Positions 32,527-41,071 of a stretch of DNA of 64,000 nucleotides are shown piece after piece. Location of the stretch: NCBI RefSeq assembly GCF_002217795.2, contig NZ_AP018823.1, positions 2,046,001 through 2,110,000 on the forward strand, in the 5' to 3' direction. Source of the DNA: Aquitalea magnusonii. Its GTDB lineage: Bacteria > Pseudomonadota > Gammaproteobacteria > Burkholderiales > Chromobacteriaceae. The notes beneath the pieces are model-generated. The model made no database searches and had not been told where the DNA came from. It worked only from the letters and a program-made list of their open reading frames with translations. How positions within the stretch are numbered: position 1 is the first letter of the stretch; every line of letters begins with the position of its first letter. The position numbers and the translations under genes were made by a program.

Positions 32527-33720
32527 TTAATCTGCAAAAGCAATCAAGGCCAGCATATCGCCCGGACTCACTTGCTGCCCTGGCGCCAGACGCACCAGGC
32601 CATCGGCCCAAGCACAGGATGTCAGCACGCCGGAGCCCTGATTGGGATAGCGCTGCAATTGCCACCGGCCATCCTGCTGCACCAGCTTCACCCGCAGGAA
32701 TTCCTCGCGCCGGGTGTCCGGGCGCTCCCAGGCAAAGCCGGCCGGATAGTGCGCCACCGGCTGCGTGTCGTCTTGCTGCAAACCGGCGCAGCGCTGCAGA
32801 TAGGGTTTGACCAGTACCTGGTAGGTAACAAAACCGGAAACCGGATTGCCCGGCAAGCCGATGAAACCGGCCTGACCCACCTTGCCGCTGGCCAAGGGTT
32901 TGCCCGGCTTGATGGCAATCTTCCACAGATCCAGACTGCCCTCGGCCTCCACCGCCGCCTTGACGTGATCTTCCTCGCCAACCGACACCCCGCCGCAAGT
33001 CATGATGACATCGGCCAGCCCGGCGGCATCCTGCAGGATTTCCCGAGTACGGCTGAGCGAATCCGGCACAATGCCAAGATCAGTCACCTCGCAGCCCAGG
33101 CGCATCAATTCGGGCACCAGCCAGTAACGGTTGGAGTTGTAAATATGACCGGCTGCCAGCGGCTGCCCCGGCTCGGTCAGTTCGTCACCGGTAAAGAACA
33201 CCGCTACCCGCAGCGGACGATAGACTGTCAACGTTGCCACACCGATGGACGCAGCCAGCCCCAGGTCCGCCGCCGTCAGCAACTGCCCGGCGGACAGCAC
33301 GGTGGCTCCGCGCAGGATATCCTCGCCGGCGCGACGGATATTCTGGCCCGGCTTCACCGCCTGGCTGAACAGCACCTGGCCATCAGCCTGCAGCACAGCC
33401 ATCTCCTGCATGACCACCGCATCGGCACCGGCAGGAATGGGCGCACCCGTGAAAATGCGCGCCGCCGTACCGGCTTGCAAAGGCTGCGGCTGGGTGCCGG
33501 CCGGAATACGCTGTGACACTGGCAAGGGGCCGCTGCCATCGGCGCAGCGCAAGGCATAGCCGTCCATGGCGCTGTTATCCTGCGGCGGCACATCAACGCC
33601 GGCCAGTACCGGCTCGGCCAGAATACGGCCCAGCGCCTGCAGCAGGGGCAGGGTTTCGCTGGTACGAACAGGCTGGGCACGCTGCAACAGCCAGTCGCGG
33701 GCTTGATCAACGGTGAGCAT
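32527..33720 (-). CDS. moeA: Molybdopterin molybdotransferase MoeA
   Basis: The 397-residue enzyme inserts molybdate into adenylylated molybdopterin in molybdenum cofactor synthesis. Recognisable motifs are PPQDNSAMDGYALR near residue 47, ARIFTGAPIPAGADAVVMQE near residue 95, FFTGDEL, the MoaB/Mog-type TCGGVSVGEEDHV near residue 240 and GLPGNPVSGFVTY near residue 300. The start at 33720 (MLTVDQARDWLL) fits the family and overlaps the mobB stop by 14 bases; an in-frame ATG at 33813 lies inside mobB. The ferredoxin gene follows directly. Confidence 0.94.
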   Translation of the reverse strand: MLTVDQARDWLLQRAQPVRTSETLPLLQALGRILAEPVLAGVDVPPQDNSAMDGYALRCADGSGPLPVSQRIPAGTQPQPLQAGTAARIFTGAPIPAGADAVVMQEMAVLQADGQVLFSQAVKPGQNIRRAGEDILRGATVLSAGQLLTAADLGLAASIGVATLTVYRPLRVAVFFTGDELTEPGQPLAAGHIYNSNRYWLVPELMRLGCEVTDLGIVPDSLSRTREILQDAAGLADVIMTCGGVSVGEEDHVKAAVEAEGSLDLWKIAIKPGKPLASGKVGQAGFIGLPGNPVSGFVTYQVLVKPYLQRCAGLQQDDTQPVAHYPAGFAWERPDTRREEFLRVKLVQQDGRWQLQRYPNQGSGVLTSCAWADGLVRLAPGQQVSPGDMLALIAFAD

Positions 33721-34216
33721 CTTGACGGGTTTCCAGAAGGGCAAGAATGAAACGGGCCACACCGGCAGCATCATCACGCCGGAAGCGGGGCAAATCGGTA
33801 GGGATCGCGGCATCGCTCACCAGGGCCAGCACGGCAGGATCCTGCAGGCACAAGGGCGCGTGGCCCAGGGCCGGATCATACACTTCCAGCCGCGGTACCG
33901 GCTCGTGCTTGAAGCCTTCAGCCAGCACCAGGTCGCAGGGACGCAAGGCTGCCACATGCTCAGCCAGCGGTGCATCGTTGCCATGCGGCATGGTTTGCAC
34001 CAACAGGCGACGGCGGGCTCCGGCCAGCAATACCTGGCGCGCACCCGCCTCGCGGTGACGCCAGCTATCCTTGCCGGGCTGGTCCCAGTCCACATCGTGG
34101 TGGGTATGCTTGATCACGGCAACATCGATGCCTGCCGCGCACAACAAGGGAATGACCTTTTCCAGCAAGGTGGTCTTGCCACTGCCGGAATAACCGGCAA
34201 CACCCAGCACATACAT
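33707..34216 (-). CDS. mobB: Molybdopterin-guanine dinucleotide biosynthesis protein MobB
   Basis: This 169-residue GTP-binding protein has a P-loop at its N terminus (GVAGYSGSGKTTLLEKVI, residues 4-21), the motif VIKHTHHD near residue 35 and VLAEGFKHE near residue 97. MobB assists nucleotide attachment to molybdenum cofactor. The start at 34216 is preferred because an ATG at 34252 falls inside the stem of the upstream terminator. Its end overlaps moeA, so translation is coupled. No mobA is present in the window. Confidence 0.9.
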   Translation of the reverse strand: MYVLGVAGYSGSGKTTLLEKVIPLLCAAGIDVAVIKHTHHDVDWDQPGKDSWRHREAGARQVLLAGARRRLLVQTMPHGNDAPLAEHVAALRPCDLVLAEGFKHEPVPRLEVYDPALGHAPLCLQDPAVLALVSDAAIPTDLPRFRRDDAAGVARFILALLETRQDAHR

Positions 34217-34232
34217 GATGGCGACATCCGAT

Positions 34233-34274
34233 AAAAAGGGGTTGGCCGGCATGATAACATGCAGGCCAACCCCT
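34233..34274 (-). terminator. Strong intrinsic terminator upstream of mobB
   Basis: A 16-bp stem with one mismatch (34237-34252 with 34259-34274, arms AGGGGTTGGCC and GGCCAACCCCT) is followed on the minus strand by five T. It ends the transcript of the 72-residue gene at 34336, so mobB needs its own promoter or read-through. Confidence 0.85.
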
Positions 34275-34335
34275 ATCTTCCATCTGTGGAACTAGTTCCT
34301 CCGAGTGTGGCGCTAGGCTGCCGCACTCCGGCGGC

Positions 34336-34554
34336 TCAAGCCACCGCGCGGGCCAAGGGTACAGACTGTCCCTCCACCTGCTCAAAGCGCTTCCAGTCCA
34401 CGATCATCACCTGGCTCAGGCCACAATCCATGGCCAACTGGGCTTCAATCTCCTCCAGCACCTGATGACAATGAATACTGCCATTGATGGCAACCTCGGC
34501 ACGACGCATGACAGTGTCGTCAGGCGTAACAAACCAGATGCAATAGCGACTCAT
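34336..34554 (-). CDS. Small protein of unknown function (72 residues)
   Basis: An ATG at 34554 with an unusually strong AGGAGG-type ribosome-binding site starts a 72-residue frame, MSRYCIWFVTPDDTVMRRAE and on. It has a mixed alpha/beta pattern, Cys at positions 5, 29 and 44, and no signal peptide or membrane helix. A well-formed terminator follows its stop, so it is a monocistronic gene. I do not recognise the family. Single-gene transcription units of this size with strong signals are usually real. Confidence 0.7.
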   Translation of the reverse strand: MSRYCIWFVTPDDTVMRRAEVAINGSIHCHQVLEEIEAQLAMDCGLSQVMIVDWKRFEQVEGQSVPLARAVA

Positions 34555-34717
34555 GCTCCCCCTCCTCTCCTGCAGGATGCTCAACAGTATCAATATCGGT
34601 GCAAGCGGCTTGAAACTGCAAGTTTTCAAGCCCTCAAGACCTGCTCTGCCGTGCCTTGGTACGGAAAACGCCACAGAACATGCATCGATGCTTGCCATGT
34701 ACCGGCTGGCAAGCTAA

Positions 34718-35848
34718 TCAGGCCCCCAGCAGGTTTTTCTTGCTCAATGGTGCGGCACCGGCAATCTTGGCAACGGTAGCGCCACGGGTGACATAGGGAT
34801 GGCGGGCGAAAACATAGAACACGCCATCGGTGCCGGCGCACAAGGTGGTGGTGCTGCCGCTGATGGGATCAATCACATCCGCAATGGCATCGCCAAGCTG
34901 CACCACGCTGCCCAGCTCGGCCCGCATCACGATCACCCCGGCATGCGGTGCAATCAGCGTCTGCGAACCCTGCAGCGGCGTTGCGGGGTGAGGCAGCGGC
35001 GGCACGGCCACGGGTGTGGCAGCCGCTATCACACCACGCCCGGTCAGATAACGCACAATGGCCTGGCTGTCTTGGCCGGCCAGGGTGTAATTGACATCGC
35101 CCTCGCCGCGTAACTCCACGGTGACGGCCACGCTGTCGAACGGCACGGGAAACTGCGGCAAGGCGGCGCGGATTCTGGCCCAGGGCAGGAAGATAGCCTC
35201 GTCAAACGGCATCACACCATATTCGTCAGCCAGCAGCGAGGTAGCGCACTGCAGGTGCGCGGCCAGGTCTTCCACCAGCGGCCAGTGTTCGCTGTGCGCG
35301 TAAATATGTACCGGCCCGGCAAAATCGCAGTGCAGGTCCAATACCAGATCCGCATCCACTGCCAGCAGGTGCAGGGTCTGGCGCAGGCTTTGCAGCTCGC
35401 TGTTGACAGCCTGGGAAGCAATCACGCTGCGCAGCGCCTGGCGGATGATGCTGCGGTTGGCATCCACATCCGCGCTCAGTTGTTGTGCCAGTTGGGGAAT
35501 GATCTGCGCCGAGGGCTCACTGTACAGGCGGTTGAAATTTTCACCGGTTTCCAGATCAAACCGTCCCTGCGGCTGATAGTGCAGTTGCTGGGCAAGGCCG
35601 ATGGGGTTGGCCACCGGCACCAGCACGATTTCCGCCTGCAGCAGCCCGCGCGCTTCCAGGTCGGCAAACTGCTGGCGCAGCAGGTGGGCCACCAGCATGC
35701 CGGGGATTTCACCCGCGTGCAGGCTGGCCTGGATATACACCTTGCGCGGCCACCCGCCGCTGCCGCCCGTCGGACCAAAATGAAAACTGGTAATGCTGCG
35801 CTGGGTGCCCAGACTGGACGATAGCAGCGGGTGGGTTTCGGTACGCAT
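34718..35848 (-). CDS. Succinylglutamate desuccinylase/aspartoacylase-family zinc hydrolase
   Basis: The 376-residue protein belongs to the M14-type AstE/ASPA group. Zinc ligands are visible as His and Glu in ASLHAGEIPG (near residue 45) and His in LDLHCDF (near residue 150); the catalytic Glu is probably in VTVELRGEGD (near residue 235). The C-terminal domain (from residue 290) resembles a lipoyl-like beta barrel. Family members cleave N-acyl amino acids or related amides. The ATG at 35848 has AGGAG five bases upstream; an ATG at 35905 is poorer. No arginine-succinyltransferase genes are near, so it is not assigned as astE. Confidence 0.82.
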   Translation of the reverse strand: MRTETHPLLSSSLGTQRSITSFHFGPTGGSGGWPRKVYIQASLHAGEIPGMLVAHLLRQQFADLEARGLLQAEIVLVPVANPIGLAQQLHYQPQGRFDLETGENFNRLYSEPSAQIIPQLAQQLSADVDANRSIIRQALRSVIASQAVNSELQSLRQTLHLLAVDADLVLDLHCDFAGPVHIYAHSEHWPLVEDLAAHLQCATSLLADEYGVMPFDEAIFLPWARIRAALPQFPVPFDSVAVTVELRGEGDVNYTLAGQDSQAIVRYLTGRGVIAAATPVAVPPLPHPATPLQGSQTLIAPHAGVIVMRAELGSVVQLGDAIADVIDPISGSTTTLCAGTDGVFYVFARHPYVTRGATVAKIAGAAPLSKKNLLGA

Positions 35849-35944
35849 TGGGGCTCCTGTTGCAGAGGGGGCAAATGGCAAAATCAAGATGCCACAGCAC
35901 ACCACAGCAGCGCAGAGACTTCAAGAAAAACCTGCAGCGGCAGC

Positions 35945-36451
35945 TCAGGGCCGGTGCAATGCTTCGCGCAGCGGCAGCCACTGCGCCAGCTTGCTGGCAT
36001 AGGCCATGGTATGGGCCGGGCTGGAAGAAGGCAGATTGAACAACTGCAGCCGCCCGGCCAGGCCGGCCAGTTGGCGGCGACCGATGCCGGCAGCCGTGGC
36101 ACCATTGAAGGCAACCGCCTGCAGCCTGGGCAGGCCATGGCACAGTGCCGTCAGGTCATTGGCGCTGGCGGCGCGGATGGCGGTGTCCAGACTGCCGCGG
36201 CGCTGCGCCTCTGCCACCACATCCCACAAGCCGACGCCCTGTGCCTGCATGGCCGACAAGCGCTGCAGATAAGGCATGGCGGGCAGATCCAGCCCCAGCA
36301 CCTCGCCCAGCAAGCGCCAGAACTGATTACGCGGGTGGGCATAGTACTGCGCCGCTTGCAGCGAGGCATCGCCGGGCAAGGAGCCCAGAATCAGCAAGCG
36401 GGTTTGCGGGTTCACCACCGCAGGAAAGCAGGATTTGGCACTATCGCTCAT
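35945..36451 (-). CDS. DNA-deoxyinosine glycosylase (UDG superfamily, HDG type)
   Basis: The 168-residue protein has the uracil-DNA glycosylase fold. Motif 1 reads LILGSLPGDASL (residues 20-31) followed by YYAHPRNQFWRLLG, and motif 2 reads LPSSSPAH near residue 143. This pattern marks the family-6 hypoxanthine-DNA glycosylases, which remove deaminated adenine from DNA. It follows rnhB by nine bases in the same direction and is likely the last gene of the lpx-rnhB operon. The broader UDG-superfamily assignment is certain; hypoxanthine specificity is inferred from the family. Confidence 0.85.
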   Translation of the reverse strand: MSDSAKSCFPAVVNPQTRLLILGSLPGDASLQAAQYYAHPRNQFWRLLGEVLGLDLPAMPYLQRLSAMQAQGVGLWDVVAEAQRRGSLDTAIRAASANDLTALCHGLPRLQAVAFNGATAAGIGRRQLAGLAGRLQLFNLPSSSPAHTMAYASKLAQWLPLREALHRP

Positions 36452-36460
36452 GGCAGGCCG

Positions 36461-37054
36461 CTAGAATAGCTGCCCTTGCTGGCGGGCCAGCCAGGCTTTG
36501 ACCGGGCCGAAGGATTTGCGGTGCTCGGCCAGTGCGCCGTACTGCTCCAGCGCGGCCAGATGCTCGGCGGTGGGATAGCCCTTGTGGCGGGCAAAACCGT
36601 ATTGCGGGTATTGCGCGTCCAGCGCCACCAGTTCGGCATCGCGCGCGGTCTTGGCCAGGATGGAGGCGGCGGAAATGGCCTGCACCTTGGCATCGCCCTT
36701 GACGATGGCTTCGGCTGGCAGGGCAATCTGCTTTGGCACGCGGTTGCCGTCAATCAACACCTTGCCCGGCCTTACCGCCAGCCCGGCCACCGCCCGGCTC
36801 ATGGCCAGCATGGTGGCTTGCAGGATGTTGATCTTGTCGATTTCCTCCACGCTGGCACTGGCAATGCACCAGGCCAGCGCATCGCGCTTGATGAGGATGG
36901 CCAGGGCATCGCGCCTGGATTCGCTCAGCACTTTGGAGTCGGCCAGCCCGGCAATCGGCCGGGCCGGGTCCAGAATCACCGCGGCGGCAAACACGGCACC
37001 GGCCAGCGGGCCGCGTCCGGCCTCGTCCACGCCGGCAATCAGCAGCTCGCTCAT
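36461..37054 (-). CDS. rnhB: Ribonuclease HII
   Basis: The 197-residue enzyme cleaves RNA in RNA-DNA hybrids, including single ribonucleotides in DNA. The catalytic acids lie in [14 protein letters not shown] (residues 7-20), [20 protein letters not shown] (near residue 105) and [16 protein letters not shown]. The ATG at 37054 overlaps the lpxB stop as ATGA, a sign of translational coupling; a start at 37072 would extend into lpxB. The lpxB-rnhB pair is a common proteobacterial arrangement. Confidence 0.94.
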   Translation of the reverse strand: MSELLIAGVDEAGRGPLAGAVFAAAVILDPARPIAGLADSKVLSESRRDALAILIKRDALAWCIASASVEEIDKINILQATMLAMSRAVAGLAVRPGKVLIDGNRVPKQIALPAEAIVKGDAKVQAISAASILAKTARDAELVALDAQYPQYGFARHKGYPTAEHLAALEQYGALAEHRKSFGPVKAWLARQQGQLF

Positions 37055-38235
37055 GCCGGCTGCGGCTGACATCCCGCTTCCTGCAATACCGCCGTGGCCG
37101 CCAGTGCCGCCGTATCGGCCAGCAGCGACTGATGCAGATCGCCAAAAGTCTGCAGCACCTCGGCCCGTGCGTCCTTGTCCTCGTACAGGCGCTTGACCTC
37201 AGCCGCCAGCTTTGGCGCGGTGGCATCTTTCTGCAGCAGCTCCGGCACTACAAAGCGGCCACACAGGATGTTGGGCAGTCCCACATAGGGCAGCTTGATC
37301 TTGCGCTTGACCAGCAGATAAGTGAGCCAGGACAGCTTGTAGCTGATCACCATCGGCCGCTTGGTAAGCGCCACTTCCAGCGTGGCCGTGCCACTGGTAA
37401 CAAGCACCACGTCGCTGGCAATCATCGCCATTTGCGCATGGCCAAACAGCTTGCGCAGCGGCAAGTCCCAGGCCTTGTGCTGTGTCAGCATGCGATCGAA
37501 CAGGTCCATGGTGGCACGGGTGGCCAAAGGCACCAGAAAGGTGGCATCGGGATAATCGCGCAGCAGCAGGCGGGCCGCTTCGATATACAGCGGTGCCATG
37601 AATTCCAGCTCGCTTTTGCGACTGCCCGGCATCAGGGTGAACACCGGCCCCTGACGTGGCAGACCCAGTTGTTCGCGCATGGCCAGTTGATCCGGCTGCA
37701 TGGGAATTTCGCTGGCCAGCGGGTGGCCGACAAAATCAGCCCGCACTTTGGCCTGTTGATACAAGGCCGGCTCCATCGGGAACAGGCACAGCACGCGATT
37801 GACGGCGCGGCCTATCTTGTAGATGCGTTCCAGCCGCCATGCCCACACCGAGGGGCTGACGTAATGGATGGTGGCAATGCCCTGCTTCTTCAGCGCGGTT
37901 TCCAGCGCCAGATTGAAGTCCGGCGCATCCACCCCGATAAAGACATCCGGCTTCTCCGCTTGCAACTGTTCGCGCAGATTGCGCCGGATGCGCAGCAGCT
38001 CCGGCAGGCTGCGCAGCACTTCGGCGTAACCGCGCACCGCCAGTTTTTCCTGCGGCACCATGGAGGTGAAGCCGCGCGCTTCCATACGCGGGCCGCCGAT
38101 ACCGGCAAATTCGATATCGGCATGACGGGCCTGCAAGGCATCCATCAGATGGGCGGCCAACAGGTCGCCGGAGGCCTCACCGGCCACCATGGCCACCTTG
38201 AGCGCGCCTTTGCGTTTGAACAAGGGTTCAGACAT
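37051..38235 (-). CDS. lpxB: Lipid-A-disaccharide synthase
   Basis: The 394-residue peripheral membrane glycosyltransferase (GT19) joins UDP-2,3-diacylglucosamine and lipid X into the lipid A disaccharide. The [13 protein letters not shown] motif is at residues 19-31, [14 protein letters not shown] sequence at residue 125 and the UDP-binding region [11 protein letters not shown] near residue 285. Length is typical (about 380). It follows lpxA by two bases in the conserved lpxD-fabZ-lpxA-lpxB order. Confidence 0.96.
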   Translation of the reverse strand: MSEPLFKRKGALKVAMVAGEASGDLLAAHLMDALQARHADIEFAGIGGPRMEARGFTSMVPQEKLAVRGYAEVLRSLPELLRIRRNLREQLQAEKPDVFIGVDAPDFNLALETALKKQGIATIHYVSPSVWAWRLERIYKIGRAVNRVLCLFPMEPALYQQAKVRADFVGHPLASEIPMQPDQLAMREQLGLPRQGPVFTLMPGSRKSELEFMAPLYIEAARLLLRDYPDATFLVPLATRATMDLFDRMLTQHKAWDLPLRKLFGHAQMAMIASDVVLVTSGTATLEVALTKRPMVISYKLSWLTYLLVKRKIKLPYVGLPNILCGRFVVPELLQKDATAPKLAAEVKRLYEDKDARAEVLQTFGDLHQSLLADTAALAATAVLQEAGCQPQPA

Positions 38236-38237
38236 GG

Positions 38238-39014
38238 TTAGCGGATGATGCCTCGCTCAGACTGGGCAAAGAAGCGGGTAAACGGCTCCAGCTCGGCATG
38301 GCCTTGCTGGGCTTCGGCCAGAATGGCCTCCTTGGCCGCGTCGTACTGCAAGCCCTGGCGGTACAGCGCCTTGTAGGCATTGCGCACCCGGCGGATCTGC
38401 TCCGGGGTGAAGCCACGGCGCTTCAGGCCCTCGGCATTGATGCCAGCCGGCACCGCACGATTACCATGTGCCATCACATAGGGCGGCACATCCTGCGCCA
38501 CTGCGCTGGCAAAGGCGGTCATGGCGTGATCGCCAATAATGGCAAACTGGTGAACGCTGGTGAAACCACCCAGAATCACCCAGTCACCGATATGCACATG
38601 GCCGCCCAGCGTGGCGTTGTTGGCAAAAATGGTGTTGTTGCCAATCTGGCAGTCATGCCCCAGATGCACATAGGCCATGATCCAGTTGTTGTTGCCCAGA
38701 CGGGTCACGCCCACATCCTGCGCGGTACCGATATTGAAGGTGCAGAATTCGCGGATGGTGTTGTTGTCGCCGATTTCCAGCCGGGTAGGCTCTCCGGCGT
38801 ACTTCTTGTCCTGCGGGATGGCACCCAGCGAGCTGAACTGGAAGATACGGTTGTTCTTGCCGATGCTGGTATGCCCTTCAATCACCACATGCGGCCCCAC
38901 CCAGGTGCCGCTATCGATGCTGACATCAGCACCGATGATGGAATAGGCTCCGATTTCAACATCAGCAGCAATATTTGCCTTGGGATCGACAATCGCGGTC
39001 GGATGAATGGCCAT
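38238..39014 (-). CDS. lpxA: UDP-N-acetylglucosamine O-acyltransferase
   Basis: This 258-residue left-handed beta-helix acyltransferase does the first step of lipid A synthesis, transferring a 3-hydroxyacyl chain from ACP to UDP-GlcNAc. Hexapeptide repeats run from residue 1 to about 185 ([40 protein letters not shown]), and the catalytic His is in the [12 protein letters not shown] segment near residue 122. The C-terminal helical domain is complete. It lies between fabZ and lpxB with two-base gaps. Confidence 0.96.
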   Translation of the reverse strand: MAIHPTAIVDPKANIAADVEIGAYSIIGADVSIDSGTWVGPHVVIEGHTSIGKNNRIFQFSSLGAIPQDKKYAGEPTRLEIGDNNTIREFCTFNIGTAQDVGVTRLGNNNWIMAYVHLGHDCQIGNNTIFANNATLGGHVHIGDWVILGGFTSVHQFAIIGDHAMTAFASAVAQDVPPYVMAHGNRAVPAGINAEGLKRRGFTPEQIRRVRNAYKALYRQGLQYDAAKEAILAEAQQGHAELEPFTRFFAQSERGIIR

Positions 39015-39016
39015 GA

Positions 39017-39469
39017 TCAGACCTCACGCTTGGCACACATGATTTCGGCTTCGCAAGCCACCTGACCATCCACCAGCGCACGGGCATTGTACTTGCCGAT
39101 GCCGCGCTTGACGGCGATCTGCTCTACTTCGAAGATCAGTTGGTCGCCCGGCACCACCTGGCGCTTGAAGCGGGCCTTATCGATGCCGACAAAGAAGTAC
39201 AGCTCGTTTTCCGCACGTTCGCCCTGGCTCTTGATGGCCAGGATGCCGGCAGCCTGCGCCAGCGCTTCGATGATCAGCACGCCCGGCATCACCGGGTATT
39301 GCTCGAAGTGGCCGCAGAAGAAGGGTTCGTTGATGGTGACGTTCTTCAGCGCCTTGATGCGGGTGTCCGGCACCATTTCCGTCACCCTATCCACCAGCAA
39401 GAAGGGATAGCGGTGCGGCAGGCACTTCATGATTTCTCGTACATCAATGCTTACGGCGTGCTCAGTCAT
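39017..39469 (-). CDS. fabZ: 3-hydroxyacyl-ACP dehydratase FabZ
   Basis: The 150-residue hot-dog-fold enzyme dehydrates 3-hydroxyacyl-ACP in fatty acid elongation. The catalytic His and Glu are in [27 protein letters not shown] sequence (His near residue 55, Glu near residue 69). Its ATG overlaps the lpxD stop by eight bases. FabZ competes with LpxA for 3-hydroxyacyl-ACP, which explains its constant linkage to lipid A genes. Confidence 0.95.
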   Translation of the reverse strand: MTEHAVSIDVREIMKCLPHRYPFLLVDRVTEMVPDTRIKALKNVTINEPFFCGHFEQYPVMPGVLIIEALAQAAGILAIKSQGERAENELYFFVGIDKARFKRQVVPGDQLIFEVEQIAVKRGIGKYNARALVDGQVACEAEIMCAKREV

Positions 39470-40511
39470 TACTGTTGTCCTTGTTTTCTTTCAGAGTGCC
39501 GATCTCGCGCTCCAGTTGTTTTATCCGCTTGGCGAGATCGTCCAGATGTCTTACGTGAACGGCGTTACCCAGCCATTCCTTCATGGTTTGCAGCGGGTAG
39601 GACGAGGCATAGGTATCCGGCTGGCGAATGGATTTGGACACCAGGGTGCCGCCGCCGATATGCGTTTTGTCCGCCACGTCGATATGACCGACAAACATGG
39701 CGGCCCCGCCGACCGTGCAATACGCGCCGATGGTGGTGCTGCCGGCAATGCCCACGCAACCGGCGATGGCGGTGTGTTCGCCAATCTGCACGTTATGGGC
39801 CACCTGCACCAGGTTATCGATCTTGGCACCGCGGCGGATGATGGTGTCAGCCAGTGCGCCACGGTCGATGGTGGTGTTGGCACCCACTTCCACATCATCT
39901 TCCAGAATGGCGCGACCGGTTTGCGGAATCTTGAACCAGTGATCTTTGGCCCAGGCCAGGCCAAAACCGTCGGCACCAATCACACTGCCGGAATGCACGG
40001 CCACGCGATTACCCAGCACGCTGCCATGGTAAACCGTGACATTGGGATACAGCACCACATCGTCACCCAGCACGCTGCCGTCACCAATCACCACACCAGG
40101 GTGCAGGATGCAACGCTCGCCAATCACCACGCCGGCACCGATGCTGACGTGTTCGCGTACTTCGCTGCTGGCAGCAATCACCGTACCCTCACCCACGATG
40201 GCTGAGGGATGAATGCCACCACGCGCCTGCGCCGGCGGGTGGAACAGCGTGGCCACCTTGGCAAAATACAGATAGGGATCATCCACCACAATCCAGGAGC
40301 GCGCCGGATCGAGTTCGGCTTCCAACTTGGGCGAAACAATCACCGCACCGGCGGTACATCCGTCCAGTTGCTTGCGGTACTTGGGGTTGGATAGAAAGGT
40401 AATGTCGCTCTGCGCCGCCACATCCAGTGGTGCCAGGCGCTCGACCGTGCGGTCGGCTCCCTTCAGCACGCCACCGAGCTGGTCGACAATAGACGAAAGA
40501 GTGTAGGCCAT
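39462..40511 (-). CDS. lpxD: UDP-3-O-acylglucosamine N-acyltransferase
   Basis: The 349-residue enzyme adds the second hydroxyacyl chain in lipid A synthesis. It has an N-terminal uridine-binding domain (residues 1-100), a left-handed beta-helix of hexapeptide repeats ([20 protein letters not shown] onward) and a C-terminal helix ending in a coiled coil ([20 protein letters not shown]). The catalytic His is in [14 protein letters not shown] near residue 240. I use the ATG at 40511 ([14 protein letters not shown]); a GTG at 40532 lies within the hairpin upstream. No good ribosome-binding site precedes it, and a terminator-like stem sits directly in front. Confidence 0.93.
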   Translation of the reverse strand: MAYTLSSIVDQLGGVLKGADRTVERLAPLDVAAQSDITFLSNPKYRKQLDGCTAGAVIVSPKLEAELDPARSWIVVDDPYLYFAKVATLFHPPAQARGGIHPSAIVGEGTVIAASSEVREHVSIGAGVVIGERCILHPGVVIGDGSVLGDDVVLYPNVTVYHGSVLGNRVAVHSGSVIGADGFGLAWAKDHWFKIPQTGRAILEDDVEVGANTTIDRGALADTIIRRGAKIDNLVQVAHNVQIGEHTAIAGCVGIAGSTTIGAYCTVGGAAMFVGHIDVADKTHIGGGTLVSKSIRQPDTYASSYPLQTMKEWLGNAVHVRHLDDLAKRIKQLEREIGTLKENKDNSND

Positions 40512-40512
40512 C

Positions 40513-40542
40513 AAAAAATTAAAGCCGACCACGGGTCGGCTT
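40513..40542 (-). terminator. Terminator-like hairpin directly before lpxD
   Basis: AAGCCGACC (40522-40530) and GGTCGGCTT (40534-40542) form a perfect 9-bp stem with a 3-base loop; the minus strand continues TAATTTTTT and then the lpxD ATG. It should stop or attenuate transcription from skp into lpxD. Confidence 0.8.
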
Positions 40543-40564
40543 CTCCCGTAACAGTTACGCAGGA

Positions 40565-41053
40565 TTACTTCTCAAGTTCCTTCAGCACTTTGCCGGTCAG
40601 GTCGTACTTGGGATTGACATAAACCACATCCTGCAGAATCAGGTCGTATTGTTCGCGATCGGCAATCTGCCGCAGCACGCGGTTGGCCCGCTCCTGTACC
40701 GAGGCAAATTCCTCGTTGCGCCGCTGGTTGAAGTCTTCCGACAATTCGCGCGCCTTGGCCTGATAATCGCGATCCAGCCCGGCATACTCGCGCTCGTAGC
40801 GTTTGCGATCATCAATGGACAGCGAACTCTTGGCCAGCAGGCCTTCCAGCTCCTTGGCACGCTTTTCCATCTTTTTCAGCTCGGCGCGGCGGTCGCCGAA
40901 CTCCTTGTCCAGTTTTTTCTGGATGGCGATGGCCGGTGCCGCCTCACGATAAACACGCTCGATATTGACAAAACCCAGCTTGAAATCAGCGGCTGAGGCC
41001 TGCAGGCTGACCAAGGCCAGCCCGGCAATCAACCATTTGAAAGAAGATTTCAT
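40565..41053 (-). CDS. skp: Periplasmic chaperone Skp/OmpH
   Basis: The 162-residue protein has a signal peptide ([21 protein letters not shown], cleaved before ADFKLG), a beta strand with [16 protein letters not shown] and two long charged helices forming the tentacle (residues 45-130). Skp trimers hold unfolded outer-membrane proteins and hand them to the BAM complex. It follows bamA by 18 bp, the standard arrangement, and is the last gene before the hairpin at 40513. Confidence 0.94.
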   Translation of the reverse strand: MKSSFKWLIAGLALVSLQASAADFKLGFVNIERVYREAAPAIAIQKKLDKEFGDRRAELKKMEKRAKELEGLLAKSSLSIDDRKRYEREYAGLDRDYQAKARELSEDFNQRRNEEFASVQERANRVLRQIADREQYDLILQDVVYVNPKYDLTGKVLKELEK

Positions 41054-41071
41054 GTTCAGGCCTCTTTCGGT

